Below, one piece after another: positions 36,967 through 46,509 of a stretch of 64,000 nt of DNA. Source of the stretch: Tenacibaculum sp. SZ-18 (GTDB taxonomy: Bacteria; Bacteroidota; Bacteroidia; Flavobacteriales; Flavobacteriaceae); NCBI RefSeq assembly GCF_002813915.1, contig NZ_CP019335.1:130888-194887 (forward strand), written 5' to 3'. The translations under genes and the position numbers were made by a program. The stretch's first letter is position 1. Each line of letters begins with the position of its first letter. The notes beneath the pieces are model-generated. The model saw nothing but the letters and a program-made list of their open reading frames with translations. It did no database searches and was not told where the DNA came from.

Positions 36967-37404
36967 ATGTCGAATCTAGAAGATTTTCTTTCATCAGAAG
37001 AAGAACAGGAAATCGTACAGGCCATTACGCAAGCAGAACGAAATACTTCGGGAGAAATTCGTGTGCATATTGAAAGTACTACAAAACTTAGGCATTATGA
37101 TCGAGCTTTAGAAGTGTTTCAAAAACTAGAAATGAATAAAACAGAACAGCAAAATGGAGTATTAATATATATTGCTGTTGAGGATCATAAGTTTGTGATT
37201 TACGGAGATAAAGGTATCGATGCAGTTGTTCCCGACAATTTTTGGGATTCAACTAAAAACATAATTCAAGAATGTTTTATATCAGGTAAATTCAAGGAAG
37301 GAATTGTTGAAGGTATTTTAAAAGCAGGAGATGAATTAAAATCTCATTTTCCCTGGAATTCTAATGATAAAGATGAATTGTCAAATGAAATTTCGAAAGG
37401 ATAA
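36967..37404 (+). CDS. TPM-domain protein (short, no signal peptide)
   Basis: A 145-residue protein that is almost only a TPM domain (pfam TPM_phosphatase). Helix QEIVQAITQAERNTSGEIRV is followed by the strand core HKFVIYGDKGIDAVVPDNFW. It lacks a signal peptide or membrane helix, unlike the next gene. It starts 4 bp after lemA. TPM domains are linked to photosystem repair in plants and are of unknown function in bacteria. Confidence 0.87.
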   Translation: MSNLEDFLSSEEEQEIVQAITQAERNTSGEIRVHIESTTKLRHYDRALEVFQKLEMNKTEQQNGVLIYIAVEDHKFVIYGDKGIDAVVPDNFWDSTKNIIQECFISGKFKEGIVEGILKAGDELKSHFPWNSNDKDELSNEISKG

Positions 37405-38202
37405 ATGAAGAAGAAACTACTTTTATTATTTATTTTTTTTCTAGGAATTCAGATTGGTTTTTCTCAGTTTGTAATATCTAAGAAACCTAATTTTATTCCG
37501 GCGATAGTTGATAGCATAGGACTACTAGATAAATTCCAGTATGAACAACTCCATAAAAAATTAGTTAGATATAGTGACTCGACTTCTACTGAAATTCTCG
37601 TAGCTATAATTAACTCGACTAAGGGAGAAGAAATTGGATATTTGGCAACTAATTGGGCTCATGAATGGGAGATTGGACAGAAAGGCAAAGATAATGGGGT
37701 CTTTATGTTATTGGCCAAGGGCGATCGTAAAATAACTATTAGAACTGGTTATGGAACGGAACATTTATTAACTGACTTTACTTCTAGACAAATAATTGAA
37801 AGAGAGATTCTTCCATATTTCAAAAAGGGTAATTTTTATGCTGGTTTAGATAGTGGAGTAGAAGCTATCTTTAAAGTAATGAAAGGCGAGTATAAGAATA
37901 CTCGCAAAAGAAATAGAAAAGGAGGAAATTTTGCTTTTGTAGTCTTTATTATCATTTTGATAATCTTTTTCATTCTTATTTCTCGAGGAGGAAAAGGTAA
38001 AGGAGGTAGACGAAATTATACTGATTCAGATTCCCGTGATATATTAGAAACTATCATTTTGAGTAATGCCGGTAGAGGTGGCTACAGAAGAACTGGTGGA
38101 TTTGGTGGAGGAGGTAGTTTCGGTGGCGGTTTTGGAGGTGGTTTTGGCGGCTTCGGTGGCGGTGGCGGCTTCGGCGGTGGCGGTGCGACTGGAGGTTGGT
38201 AA
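37405..38202 (+). CDS. TPM-domain membrane protein with Gly-rich tail (YgcG type)
   Basis: A 265-residue protein. The signal peptide is at 1-20 (FFLGIQIGFSQ) and the TPM domain at about 30-165, with STEILVAIINSTKGEEIG and DRKITIRTGYGTEHL. A transmembrane helix at about 174-194 (FAFVVFIIILIIFFILISRG) precedes a C-terminal tail rich in Gly and Phe. The gene begins directly after the stop of the previous one, so the three genes form one operon. The tail is low complexity and probably disordered. Confidence 0.9.
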   Translation: MKKKLLLLFIFFLGIQIGFSQFVISKKPNFIPAIVDSIGLLDKFQYEQLHKKLVRYSDSTSTEILVAIINSTKGEEIGYLATNWAHEWEIGQKGKDNGVFMLLAKGDRKITIRTGYGTEHLLTDFTSRQIIEREILPYFKKGNFYAGLDSGVEAIFKVMKGEYKNTRKRNRKGGNFAFVVFIIILIIFFILISRGGKGKGGRRNYTDSDSRDILETIILSNAGRGGYRRTGGFGGGGSFGGGFGGGFGGFGGGGGFGGGGATGGW

Positions 38203-38288
38203 TATTTATTTATACTTCGGTTAACTTTTGATAACATTTAGGATTTATCTGCTATGTAGCTATGCAGGTAACAAATTCCTAAAATACA

Positions 38289-39199
38289 ATGGCAACCAAT
38301 TTAAAACGTAGAAACTTTTAAAAAACTCTTTATTAGCTACAGGAGGTATGCTGTTAGCTCCAAATTTTATTAGTTGTAGTTCAGATGATGTAAATACTTT
38401 ACCATCGATTCCTTCAGATGCAACAGAAAAGAATTTCGACCTCGGAGTTGCAAGTTTCGATCCAACTAACTCTCAAGTAATTATTTGGACGAGATATACA
38501 TCTCAGGAAACTTCTGTAAAATTAAGATGGCAATTAGCAAAAGATGAATCTTTTACGAATATTGTTCGTAAAGGAGAAGTAGAAACTGATGCGTCTAGAG
38601 ATTATACTGTGGCTATCGAGATCAAAGACTTGGCACAGAACTTAAAATTATATTATCGATTTGCTAATGTTGATGATAAAGCTACCTCTGTAGTTGGTAA
38701 GACGCTAACCTTTGGAGCAAGTACTACTGAATTAAAGTTAGCTGTAGCTTCTTGTTCAAATTATGCTTACGGATATTTTAATGTTTATGAAGCAATCAAT
38801 CAGTCGGATGGTGTTGTAGTTGTACATTTAGGTGATTATATTTACGAGTATGGAGAAGATACTTACGGTTCTTTTAGAGATCCTAGTCTAGCAGGAGATA
38901 CCCATAATGCATGGCAAAGTGATTTAATAACAACTACTGGTGAAAAAGTAGGGGATGAGTTGGCAAGAAGCTCGGTTTACTCTCTTGGATATGAATCATT
39001 TGTTGGAAGAGATGTAGCACAGTAATTTGGTGGTGCTTTGGAGTTTTTAATTGATGATTTGAATTGTACAAATTTAGTAGATAGAGGGTTAATGAAATTA
39101 ACTGTAACAGCAGCAGCAGTTAAAACGGACTGGACCTATGTAAGTTCTGTAACGGAAAAAACGTATACGACATCAGTAAAAAATACCTTGACTATTTAA
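38289..39199 (+). pseudogene. Broken PhoD-type alkaline phosphatase gene
   Basis: A Tat-type leader MATNLKRRNF is followed by a frameshift (a lost T near 38319) and then NSLLATGGMLLAPNFISCSS. The N-terminal Fn3-like and core-start regions follow (FDLGVASFDPTNSQVIIWTR, LAVASCSNYAYGYFN, VVVVHLGDYIYEYG). From EDTYGSF the reading joins directly to a late-family segment (LAGDTHNAWQSDL). A stretch of 200 or more residues is therefore missing in frame. After a TAA at 39023-39025 the same frame continues FGGALEFLIDDLN and LMKLTVTAAAVKTDWTYVSS to a stop at 39199. The gene is inactive. Confidence 0.8.
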
Positions 39200-39220
39200 A
39201 CGTTATTTTAACAAGATAGG

Positions 39221-39248
39221 AAGCTCTTGTTGTCAGGAGCTTTTTTTA
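39221..39248 (+). terminator. Hairpin terminator after the PhoD-type remnant
   Basis: GAAGCTC, a 10-nt loop, GAGCTTTTTTT. It still marks the end of the former phosphatase gene. Confidence 0.65.
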
Positions 39249-39259
39249 TCTTTAATCCT

Positions 39260-40108
39260 ATGAAAATTGTTCAATTATTCGTCTTCATTTTTCTATTTTA
39301 TGGCTGTACAAATTATAGTCAAGTTACTTTTGTAACGAAACTTCCGAAGAAGTTAAAAGAAGCTTCTGGTTTGGTGAAATCAACCGACTCAACTTTTTGG
39401 ATGCACAATGACGGAGGAAATAAAAATCGATTGTATTTGATAAATACTTCTGGTGAAATTATTAAAACTGTCGAGATAAAAGCTAAAAATAGAGATTGGG
39501 AAGATATCACATCCGATAATAAAGGAAATATTTATTTAGCAGATTTTGGGAACAATCGAAGTGCTAGAAAAGATTTGGTTATTTTAAAAATTAAAGAATC
39601 AGATTTGTTAAGTAAAAAATCTGTTAAAGTTGAAAAAATAAAGTTCAGTTATCCAGAACAAAATAAATTTCCACCAAAAAAGAAAAAGCTATTTTTCGAC
39701 GCAGAAAGTATTTTCTACCTGAAAGAAAACTTATACATTTTTACTAAAAGTAGAGTAAAACATAACTATGGAAAAACAAGTTTATATCGAATTCCTGCTA
39801 AGAAAGGAACATTTGAAGCGGAATATATAAGTAGTTTTGAAAACTGTTCGAATATTAATTGTTGGATTACTTCTGCTGCAATTTCCAAGGATAAAACTAA
39901 AGTTGCTTTATTAACTTCTCAGGAAGTTTTATTATTTAGTGATTTCAAAAATGATGATTTTTTTACCGGAAACCTAAAGAGAATTGATTTAGGATTTTCT
40001 TCACAAAAAGAAGCCATTGATTTTGTGGGAGATTCATTGTATATCTCTGATGAAAGATCTCATGGTAGTGGTGGAAATTTGTATAGAATTTCTATTCCAA
40101 AAGATTAA
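39260..40108 (+). CDS. Lipoprotein with predicted beta-propeller, unknown
   Basis: A 282-residue protein from the start MKIVQLFVFIFLFYGCTN. The lipobox FYGC puts lipidation at Cys16. The body has regular strand repeats with Asp/Asn turns: FWMHNDGGNKNRLYLIN, DITSDNKGNIYLADFGNN, KEAIDFVGDSLYISDE. This pattern fits a beta-propeller such as SdiA-regulated or NHL-like proteins. The in-frame ATG at 39227 lies inside the upstream terminator, so I reject it. It is followed 23 bp later by DUF2237. Confidence 0.72.
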   Translation: MKIVQLFVFIFLFYGCTNYSQVTFVTKLPKKLKEASGLVKSTDSTFWMHNDGGNKNRLYLINTSGEIIKTVEIKAKNRDWEDITSDNKGNIYLADFGNNRSARKDLVILKIKESDLLSKKSVKVEKIKFSYPEQNKFPPKKKKLFFDAESIFYLKENLYIFTKSRVKHNYGKTSLYRIPAKKGTFEAEYISSFENCSNINCWITSAAISKDKTKVALLTSQEVLLFSDFKNDDFFTGNLKRIDLGFSSQKEAIDFVGDSLYISDERSHGSGGNLYRISIPKD

Positions 40109-40131
40109 CGTAGAAGTTTAAATTAGATGAA

Positions 40132-40500
40132 ATGGAATTAAATGTATTAGGTAAACCCTTGCAAAGTTGTTGTGCTGATCCAGCAACAGGATATTTTCGC
40201 GACGGATTTTGTAGAACTACAGGTATTGATTACGGCACTCATGTAGTTTGTGCTATTATGACTGATGACTTTTTGGAATTTACTAGAAAACGGGGTAACG
40301 ATTTAACAACTCCAATTCCAAATTGGAAATTTCCTGGCTTAAAAGTAGGATCAAAATGGTGCTTATGTATTTCCAGATGGTTGGAAGCAGAAAAATATGG
40401 AAAAGCTCCGAAAATTATTTTAGAGGCTACAGATCAAAAAGCGTTGAAGTATACAACTTTAGAATTACTAAAAAAATACGAGTATCAAAAGAGTATTTAA
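40132..40500 (+). CDS. DUF2237 family protein
   Basis: A 122-residue cytoplasmic protein matching the DUF2237 pattern: NVLGKPLQSCCADPATGYFR, GTHVVCAIMTDDFLEF and GLKVGSKWCLCISRW. Its Cys pairs (CC at 13-14, CLC near 85) are family features that may bind a metal. No activity is known to me. It is in the same direction as the preceding lipoprotein gene. Confidence 0.88.
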   Translation: MELNVLGKPLQSCCADPATGYFRDGFCRTTGIDYGTHVVCAIMTDDFLEFTRKRGNDLTTPIPNWKFPGLKVGSKWCLCISRWLEAEKYGKAPKIILEATDQKALKYTTLELLKKYEYQKSI

Positions 40501-40501
40501 T

Positions 40502-41752
40502 CTAGCTTTCTAAAGTCTCAATAGCTAATTGTGCTGCTAATTCACCAGAAAGCATGGCGGCATTTAAAGAGCCATTGCATAATTGATCTCCTGCTAAAAT
40601 AATAGAATCACTAACAGTTATTGCTTCTTTAGTTGGAGCATATCTTAAAGTATCTAGTTTTGGAAGTGCTTTAGGAATGTCATACATCTTGACAAACTTT
40701 GAGACTTCAATTCCACAAATTTCCTTGAGTTCTTTAATAACTTCTTTCACTAATAAAGTTTCATGTAAATTATGATCTCTTACAATTGTAACAGATAAAA
40801 GTTCTTTTTTGGAAGAATTATTGTTTGTTATCGAAGTAGTAAAAAAGATATTGTTAATTAGTGAAAACTCGTTTGCGAGTAATCCAATTAGTGGTTTATC
40901 AATAGTTCTTTTTGGTGTTTCAAAGTATAAGGTTTGACAAGATTTCCATTGTTGGAAATTAGAAGAAATATGATTGGTTAACAATTTCGAGGAATCTGTA
41001 GCGATAATGGTTAAATCACTTTTAAGTGTTTTTCCGTTTGTTAGTGTGATCAAATTCTTTTCAACTGACGCTACTTTCGTATTGAATAAAAATGAAGTTG
41101 ATTTTAGTTGTTCTTTTAACTGATTTGGAATAGCGCCAATACCAGCTTTTGGTAATGCTGCATAACCTGTTCCAAACATTTTATAAACAAATTCGAACAT
41201 TCTACTCGAAGTGCTTAAAGTAGTTTCTAAAAAAATACCACTGAAAAAAGGAGTGAAAAAGTTACGGATTGCCTTTTGTGAAAACCCAAATTTCTCCAGA
41301 TATTTTAAAGTTGAGGTTTCGTCTTCGGAAAAAATATCCTCAAGAGTTTTATTTTTTAGAATTTTATTTAGCTTTAGTATTTTAAGCTTATCTACGAAAG
41401 TTACCTTATTTGTTGTTAATGTTGAAAAAAGCAAATCAAAACTTCTAAAACCATCCCCAAGAGTTGAAGAAGTTTTATTTCCAAAGACTATGGCACCAGG
41501 TAAAAATTTTTGAAGTTCTAGTTCTTCGTAGTTCAAGTACTTTTGGGCAGCTGGATAAGAAGTTAATAGTACTTGGAATCCATGATCTAATTGAAAACCA
41601 TCATAAACATCGGTTTTAACTCTACCTCCAACAGAATCTGAAGCTTCTAAAATTGTTGGAGTATAGCCATTTTTTTCTAATTCAAGAGCAGTAATTAGTC
41701 CGCTAATTCCAGCTCCAATTATATAAATGTTTTGATGTTTTGTTGCAGTCAT
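40502..41752 (-). CDS. FAD-dependent amine-oxidase-like oxidoreductase
   Basis: A 416-residue flavoprotein. The dinucleotide-binding motif IIGAGISGLITALELEKNGY is near residues 11-30, and the second signature SVGGRVKTDVYDGFQLDHGF lies at about 40-59. The C-terminal FAD contact is ILAGDQLCNGSLNAAMLSGE. It belongs to the protoporphyrinogen-oxidase/phytoene-desaturase-like group. The substrate is unknown. Confidence 0.87.
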   Translation of the reverse strand: MTATKHQNIYIIGAGISGLITALELEKNGYTPTILEASDSVGGRVKTDVYDGFQLDHGFQVLLTSYPAAQKYLNYEELELQKFLPGAIVFGNKTSSTLGDGFRSFDLLFSTLTTNKVTFVDKLKILKLNKILKNKTLEDIFSEDETSTLKYLEKFGFSQKAIRNFFTPFFSGIFLETTLSTSSRMFEFVYKMFGTGYAALPKAGIGAIPNQLKEQLKSTSFLFNTKVASVEKNLITLTNGKTLKSDLTIIATDSSKLLTNHISSNFQQWKSCQTLYFETPKRTIDKPLIGLLANEFSLINNIFFTTSITNNNSSKKELLSVTIVRDHNLHETLLVKEVIKELKEICGIEVSKFVKMYDIPKALPKLDTLRYAPTKEAITVSDSIILAGDQLCNGSLNAAMLSGELAAQLAIETLES

Positions 41753-41771
41753 TCAATACAATTACGTTAGA

Positions 41772-42173
41772 CTAAACTTTTTCCCAGATTTGATCAGCAT
41801 TCAAAATGAAGCTACCAACATAATTAAAATTACAATGTTCAGGGGCAATTAAAGACAAAAAATGTTCTTCTTTCTTATTTAAATATAAATGATATGTTTC
41901 ACCTATTATGGGTTCGAAAGAGAAGTTAGCGTTTAGAATTAAGTTGTTGTATTCGAACTCTTGCATCATTCTTTCGTATTCAGCTTTGAGTTCGAGGTAT
42001 TTTGTTTTTATCTTATGATTTACCTTATTAACACTTCTGTTTTTCCATGCAGTGGTGTCGGTAGGTGTAATTACGGGAGCTCCAACAGAGGTTGCGTAGG
42101 GTTTTAATGCGGCATCGTATTTATCGGATTCTGTATTATATACAACCGAATCTGGCTTTTTTTTCTTAGTCAT
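41772..42173 (-). CDS. DUF2452 domain protein
   Basis: A 133-residue cytoplasmic protein. Family features include KPYATSVGAPVITPTDTTAW, the helix KTKYLELKAEYERMMQEFEY and the C-terminal strand region ETYHLYLNKKEEHFLSLIAP. The function is unknown. It starts 1 bp after the small gene upstream, in the same direction. Confidence 0.82.
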   Translation of the reverse strand: MTKKKKPDSVVYNTESDKYDAALKPYATSVGAPVITPTDTTAWKNRSVNKVNHKIKTKYLELKAEYERMMQEFEYNNLILNANFSFEPIIGETYHLYLNKKEEHFLSLIAPEHCNFNYVGSFILNADQIWEKV

Positions 42174-42174
42174 G

Positions 42175-42348
42175 TTAAGATTGTTTTTCTAAAGCTTCAA
42201 TTTGCTTCATTACCTGCTCTGCCTCATAAACCTTTTCATCACTCAATTTTCTGTTTGAAGTAGATAGTTTGTGAGCATCTGCTAATAATTTCGTGTATAA
42301 TTTCTGAAGTTTTTCCTTTTCGGATTTCTTTTTAAATAAACCAAACAT
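42175..42348 (-). CDS. Lacal_2735 family small protein
   Basis: A 57-residue protein starting MFGLFKKKSEKEKLQKLY, a mostly helical Lys/Glu-rich peptide ending VMKQIEALEKQS. I use the ATG at 42348. A longer reading adds 33 residues without family character, and a downstream-type start fits this group. The function is unknown. Confidence 0.78.
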   Translation of the reverse strand: MFGLFKKKSEKEKLQKLYTKLLADAHKLSTSNRKLSDEKVYEAEQVMKQIEALEKQS

Positions 42349-42454
42349 AATATGACTCTTTGAGTTACAAAGATACAAAATGTTTAATCTATTTTGATAT
42401 AAGTTAAACAAAAATATAATTCTGAGATTTTTGCTGTTGAAGAACAACTATTTT

Positions 42455-42823
42455 TTACGAGAAATTTACTAGTAGTAAAAGCCAACCAATTAATAAACAC
42501 AAACCACCAATTGGAGTAATTGGTCCAAGGATTTTTATTTTTTTCCCGAACGCATCTGATAAAACTAAACCATAAATACTAAACGAAAATAATATAATTC
42601 CAATGATAAAAAATAGTGAAGCATTATCTAGCTTTGATTGGAAATTAAATCCGATTAACAGTAAAACAATGGCGTGATACATTTGATATTTAACACCAGT
42701 TTCAAAACTTGTTAATTGTTCTAAAGTTAATTTTTTCTTTAAGGCATGTGCTCCAAATGCTCCTAAGATAATTGATAAAGCTCCAAAAATAGAAGCTGCA
42801 GTTAATACAATTTGTTCTGTCAT
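42455..42823 (-). CDS. DUF423 membrane protein
   Basis: A 122-residue protein with four helices. The family N-terminus has AASIFGALSIILGAFGAHAL and the signature KYQMYHAIVLLLIG. Helices are at about 5-25, 45-62, 68-88 and 96-118. The YgdD-like family has no defined function. The start is 2 bp from the stop of the large upstream gene, so the two are probably co-transcribed. Confidence 0.88.
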   Translation of the reverse strand: MTEQIVLTAASIFGALSIILGAFGAHALKKKLTLEQLTSFETGVKYQMYHAIVLLLIGFNFQSKLDNASLFFIIGIILFSFSIYGLVLSDAFGKKIKILGPITPIGGLCLLIGWLLLLVNFS

Positions 42824-42825
42824 TA

Positions 42826-45800
42826 TTAAAAGTTAAATCCAACGCTAAAGGTAAATCTACCTCCATCATTTCCGTTAAACATTGCTAAATTCATGGTAAA
42901 CATATCTAATCCGCTTATCCATATTGATCCGCCGTAGCTTGAATTCCACGGTTCTGATTCTGTTGGAGCAAAAGGACTCCATACTTTTCCATAATCAAAA
43001 GCTCCTGTAATTCCCATTTTCATCGGAATAAAAGCTTTAATTTCACCTAAACGTAAACGTAAATCGTTTGAATGGTAAAAACTTTCGCTTCCAGTAAAAC
43101 GTTGACGGTTATATCCTCTTAAACTTCTATTACCCCCAATTGTTGCTGCATGGTAAATTTCAAATCTATTTCTAAAGTTTAAATGACTTCCTATTTCCGA
43201 AGCCAAAACCAAGCTTCTGTTTGAAACTAAATTTTGATAAATAGCCAAAGAAGTTTTAATATAACCAAAGTTACGATTTGTGTTTTCTGCGTTCATTTTT
43301 GCACCCACGGTTAAATTGAAGTTCATTCCTTTCGTAGGGAAACTGTTATTATCAATCCTTCTGTGATTGAAATTAAACTCACCTCCAATGAAGTAATTTC
43401 TATTAAAAATATTAACTGGACTGTTAGAAAAGTCTGTAATATTTCTGCCAGGGGTATTTTCAATTTTGATTGCTTCGAAAGTTCCAGTTAGTTTTAAAGT
43501 GCTTCCCCAATTGAACATCCTGACCAAAGAGGGTAAAAATGTGTATTCTCCTTTTTTAACTCGATAGAAATCTAAATCTTTAGAATCAGGAAATTCAGTT
43601 ACATTCCCAAACCCAAAAAAGTTAAATGCGTAGTTACCACTTGTAGCTTTTCCTTTTAACTCTAACATCCAATTTCCAATAAATTCTGCAAATTCTCCTG
43701 TATAACTTATATCAAAACCATTTGTTGCTGAGTAGAAGTTCGCTGTAATATTATGACGATTGTCAAATGGTCTTTTCTTAAATCCGTAGCGTGTATGTGT
43801 TGCGTTGAAACCAAAAAATAATCCATCGTCTGGATTTAAACCTAAACTTGGAAATATAAGCGTGGTGTTATTTTCAATATCTCTGTGATTGTATGTGTTT
43901 TTAAAGTAACTATCTTCTCTTAAATCTTCTAATTCAGTTCCACCATTTACAGTATTCTTTTTTGATAAATAGTCATATACTTTAGTTTTTTTGCTCCATC
44001 CATTAACATGAGATGTATCTTCATAAACATCATGATTTTTTCCACCAATTAATCGGATAACAATACTATCATCAACATCACCCGAAATATAAAATTTATC
44101 ATCACCATTTAAACCATACAATTGTACTTCATTGGTTTCACTTGTTAAGAAAACTCTGCTGAATATTTTATCTTCTTTTCTGAAGATTTCGATACTAGTC
44201 TCATTATTATTCAATCTCTTTATAATAAATTTATCATCTTTATCAGTTCCTACAACTTGAACTGTTTTGGCTTGTTTATTGTAATATTTTTTTGCAAATT
44301 CCTTTAACTTATCTCTTCTTGATTTTATTTTTTCGATTATTTCCTTTCCATCAATCTCATATATGTTTTCAGGAAATTGTTTAATAGCACTTTCAATTAC
44401 TTCGTTTGTAAGTTTATTTTGAATATGTTCTGCTTCTTTTAACCAGTCATTTAATGAGAGTTGATTTAAAAATTCCGCGTCGAAGAATCTTGGGTAATTA
44501 TTATACCATTTCATGTCTTTTATATCATAATCCATCGATTGCATATTCTTGATAAGTGGAGTATTTAATTTTAATAATGGAATTAAAACTCCATCAAATT
44601 TTGAGAACGGTTGATCTCTATCTCTAGGTATTGGTCTGTAGTATTTTTTTCCATCTTCAGTTTCAAATCGAGCAAAACGCCATTGATCTTCATGTCGATC
44701 CCAGTCTCCAATAACCATGTCAAATAATCGAGATCGAACAGTAAAGTTTTGATCAACTCTATGATTTCCATTTTTCCGAATCTTTTCTAAGACATCGTAA
44801 GTACTTATTATTTTTTTTGAATTACCAAATGTTGTTATATCTTCTCGGTTTCCAGCTGGACGTTCTTCTAGTAAATACATTCCTCCCCCAAAAACATCAT
44901 TATACATTCCTAAAGCAGGTTGTTTAGGCATGTAATATAACTTCGGATTAGTATGGTAAATTCCAACAGCTTCTGCCATATCTGGGATTACAAAAGCAGC
45001 ATAAGGATGAGACATAGTGAAAATATCTTGAACAACGTCTACTAAGAAAGTTTCTTTAAGAATCCCTCCCATAATTCTACTTCCATCTTTATACATTGAT
45101 CGGAGTACATATTGTTTTCCATCAGGATTTTCTAATCTTAAAGAGTTAGTTTGGTTTCCTCCACCTCTTCTTATCGGTTTGAGACCACCAAATACATTTT
45201 CTAGCTCTAACACAGGAATTGTAATTTGTTTTCCATATTTCTCCCGATTTAAGTCACCCCACATAAACTTATGAAATCCACTTTTTTCAACTGCTTTTTT
45301 ATTATAAAGAGAAAGTGTAACTTCTTCCTTGTGAAGTTCAAACTCGGAAAAATCAAAGTTTGTTTTGGTTAGTTTTGGTTTAATTATTTGTTTACTAAAA
45401 AGTAGTTTGTTTTTATCCTCATTGTTTGCTGCGTAATATTCTATAATCGCCGATCCATCTTGGTAAAAGTTTAATTTTGAATAGCCGAGATTACCATAAG
45501 TAAATTGAGCTCCATGACCTATTAAAGCAGCTGATTTTTTTGAACCTGCACCACTTACTATTTGCTTAAATCCATTATTTTCAATGTACTGTAAGTTATG
45601 TTCATGACCACTAACGAAGACAATATTATTTTTAAAGTCTTCAGCTATTGTTTCTACTTGTTGAACAAAATTTTGATATTGCTTGTGAAAATTATCTGTT
45701 TGGATTCCAGCGTGTTTTCGTATTACGTTTTTGAAAGTTCCTAAAATTGGAACTGGTTCTATATGATCTTTGATAGAAAAGCTTCCACCATGAGGTCCAT

Positions 45801-46473
45801 TTGAATATAGTGGATGATGTAAGGCAACAACGACATTTTTATTCCTGTTTTTTTTGAATAAGCTCCATAACTCTTCTACAAAGCGTTCACGGGTTTTAAT
45901 ATCACAATTATCATTTATATTTGGTTCTTTGTCCCAATTCATAATAAACCATTCACTATCAATTATAATTAAAGTTAAATTGCTATTAATATTTACCTTG
46001 TCGATTCCACAGCCATTTTTTGGTAAAAAAGTATTTTTTCCCAAAGCGTTTTCTACTAACTTTTCTTGCCTTTTTAAGCCATCAATACCATTATACCAGT
46101 CATGATTTCCAGGGATAAAAATTGTTCTACCCAAATTATTTTTCGCCGCGTCGGTTTGAATTTTAAGTCTATGTTTTACCAATTCATAGTCCTTATGATC
46201 TTTAGGATAAATACCGTATGGATATACATTATCACCTAAGAACAGTGTTGTACTATTTTTATCCGCTTTATCAATTTCTTTTTGAAAGTATTCTAAAGAA
46301 GTTACACTTTCGTTCATTTTAGCATTACCAGCGTCCCCAATTAAATAGAAAGAGTGAGTAGGTTTTTTCGTTGTAATGGTGTGCGAGTAGTTTTTTGAAT
46401 GATATTTAGCTTTATGAGATGCGCACCCGTAAAAATAAATTAATGTGATAAGAACTAGATATAGTTTCTTCAT
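42826..46473 (-). CDS. Lipoprotein metallophosphoesterase fused to a BamA-like outer-membrane barrel
   Basis: A 1215-residue envelope protein. The lipobox YFYGCAS gives lipidation at Cys17. A calcineurin-like phosphoesterase follows at about 40-335 with FYLIGDAGN, FLGDNVYP, IPGNHDWYNG, VVALHHPLYS and VFVSGHEHN. Residues about 440-700 include VLRSMYKDGSR, RLFDMVIGDWDRHEDQWRFA and YYRPIPRDRDQPFSK, which recall a kinase-fold catalytic loop (DRHxxQ) and metal site. The C-terminal 400 residues form a BamA/surface-antigen barrel (GGNRSLRGYNRQRF, last strand FTFSVGFNF). It is the first gene of a unit with DUF423. Confidence 0.85.
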   Translation of the reverse strand: MKKLYLVLITLIYFYGCASHKAKYHSKNYSHTITTKKPTHSFYLIGDAGNAKMNESVTSLEYFQKEIDKADKNSTTLFLGDNVYPYGIYPKDHKDYELVKHRLKIQTDAAKNNLGRTIFIPGNHDWYNGIDGLKRQEKLVENALGKNTFLPKNGCGIDKVNINSNLTLIIIDSEWFIMNWDKEPNINDNCDIKTRERFVEELWSLFKKNRNKNVVVALHHPLYSNGPHGGSFSIKDHIEPVPILGTFKNVIRKHAGIQTDNFHKQYQNFVQQVETIAEDFKNNIVFVSGHEHNLQYIENNGFKQIVSGAGSKKSAALIGHGAQFTYGNLGYSKLNFYQDGSAIIEYYAANNEDKNKLLFSKQIIKPKLTKTNFDFSEFELHKEEVTLSLYNKKAVEKSGFHKFMWGDLNREKYGKQITIPVLELENVFGGLKPIRRGGGNQTNSLRLENPDGKQYVLRSMYKDGSRIMGGILKETFLVDVVQDIFTMSHPYAAFVIPDMAEAVGIYHTNPKLYYMPKQPALGMYNDVFGGGMYLLEERPAGNREDITTFGNSKKIISTYDVLEKIRKNGNHRVDQNFTVRSRLFDMVIGDWDRHEDQWRFARFETEDGKKYYRPIPRDRDQPFSKFDGVLIPLLKLNTPLIKNMQSMDYDIKDMKWYNNYPRFFDAEFLNQLSLNDWLKEAEHIQNKLTNEVIESAIKQFPENIYEIDGKEIIEKIKSRRDKLKEFAKKYYNKQAKTVQVVGTDKDDKFIIKRLNNNETSIEIFRKEDKIFSRVFLTSETNEVQLYGLNGDDKFYISGDVDDSIVIRLIGGKNHDVYEDTSHVNGWSKKTKVYDYLSKKNTVNGGTELEDLREDSYFKNTYNHRDIENNTTLIFPSLGLNPDDGLFFGFNATHTRYGFKKRPFDNRHNITANFYSATNGFDISYTGEFAEFIGNWMLELKGKATSGNYAFNFFGFGNVTEFPDSKDLDFYRVKKGEYTFLPSLVRMFNWGSTLKLTGTFEAIKIENTPGRNITDFSNSPVNIFNRNYFIGGEFNFNHRRIDNNSFPTKGMNFNLTVGAKMNAENTNRNFGYIKTSLAIYQNLVSNRSLVLASEIGSHLNFRNRFEIYHAATIGGNRSLRGYNRQRFTGSESFYHSNDLRLRLGEIKAFIPMKMGITGAFDYGKVWSPFAPTESEPWNSSYGGSIWISGLDMFTMNLAMFNGNDGGRFTFSVGFNF

Positions 46474-46495
46474 TTATTAGAAAATTTAACTATAA

Positions 46496-46503
46496 CAAAT
46501 ATA
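46496..46503 (-). promoter_or_regulatory. -7 promoter box for the phosphoesterase-barrel gene
   Basis: The minus strand reads TATATTTG 23 bp upstream of the ATG, with TTTC about 18 bp further upstream as a weak -33 element. Confidence 0.6.
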
Positions 46504-46509
46504 CAATTT

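Noticed and set aside
38098..38200. Gly/Phe-rich repeat DNA as a genomic repeat element
   Set aside because: It is explained as the coding sequence of the low-complexity tail of the TPM protein.
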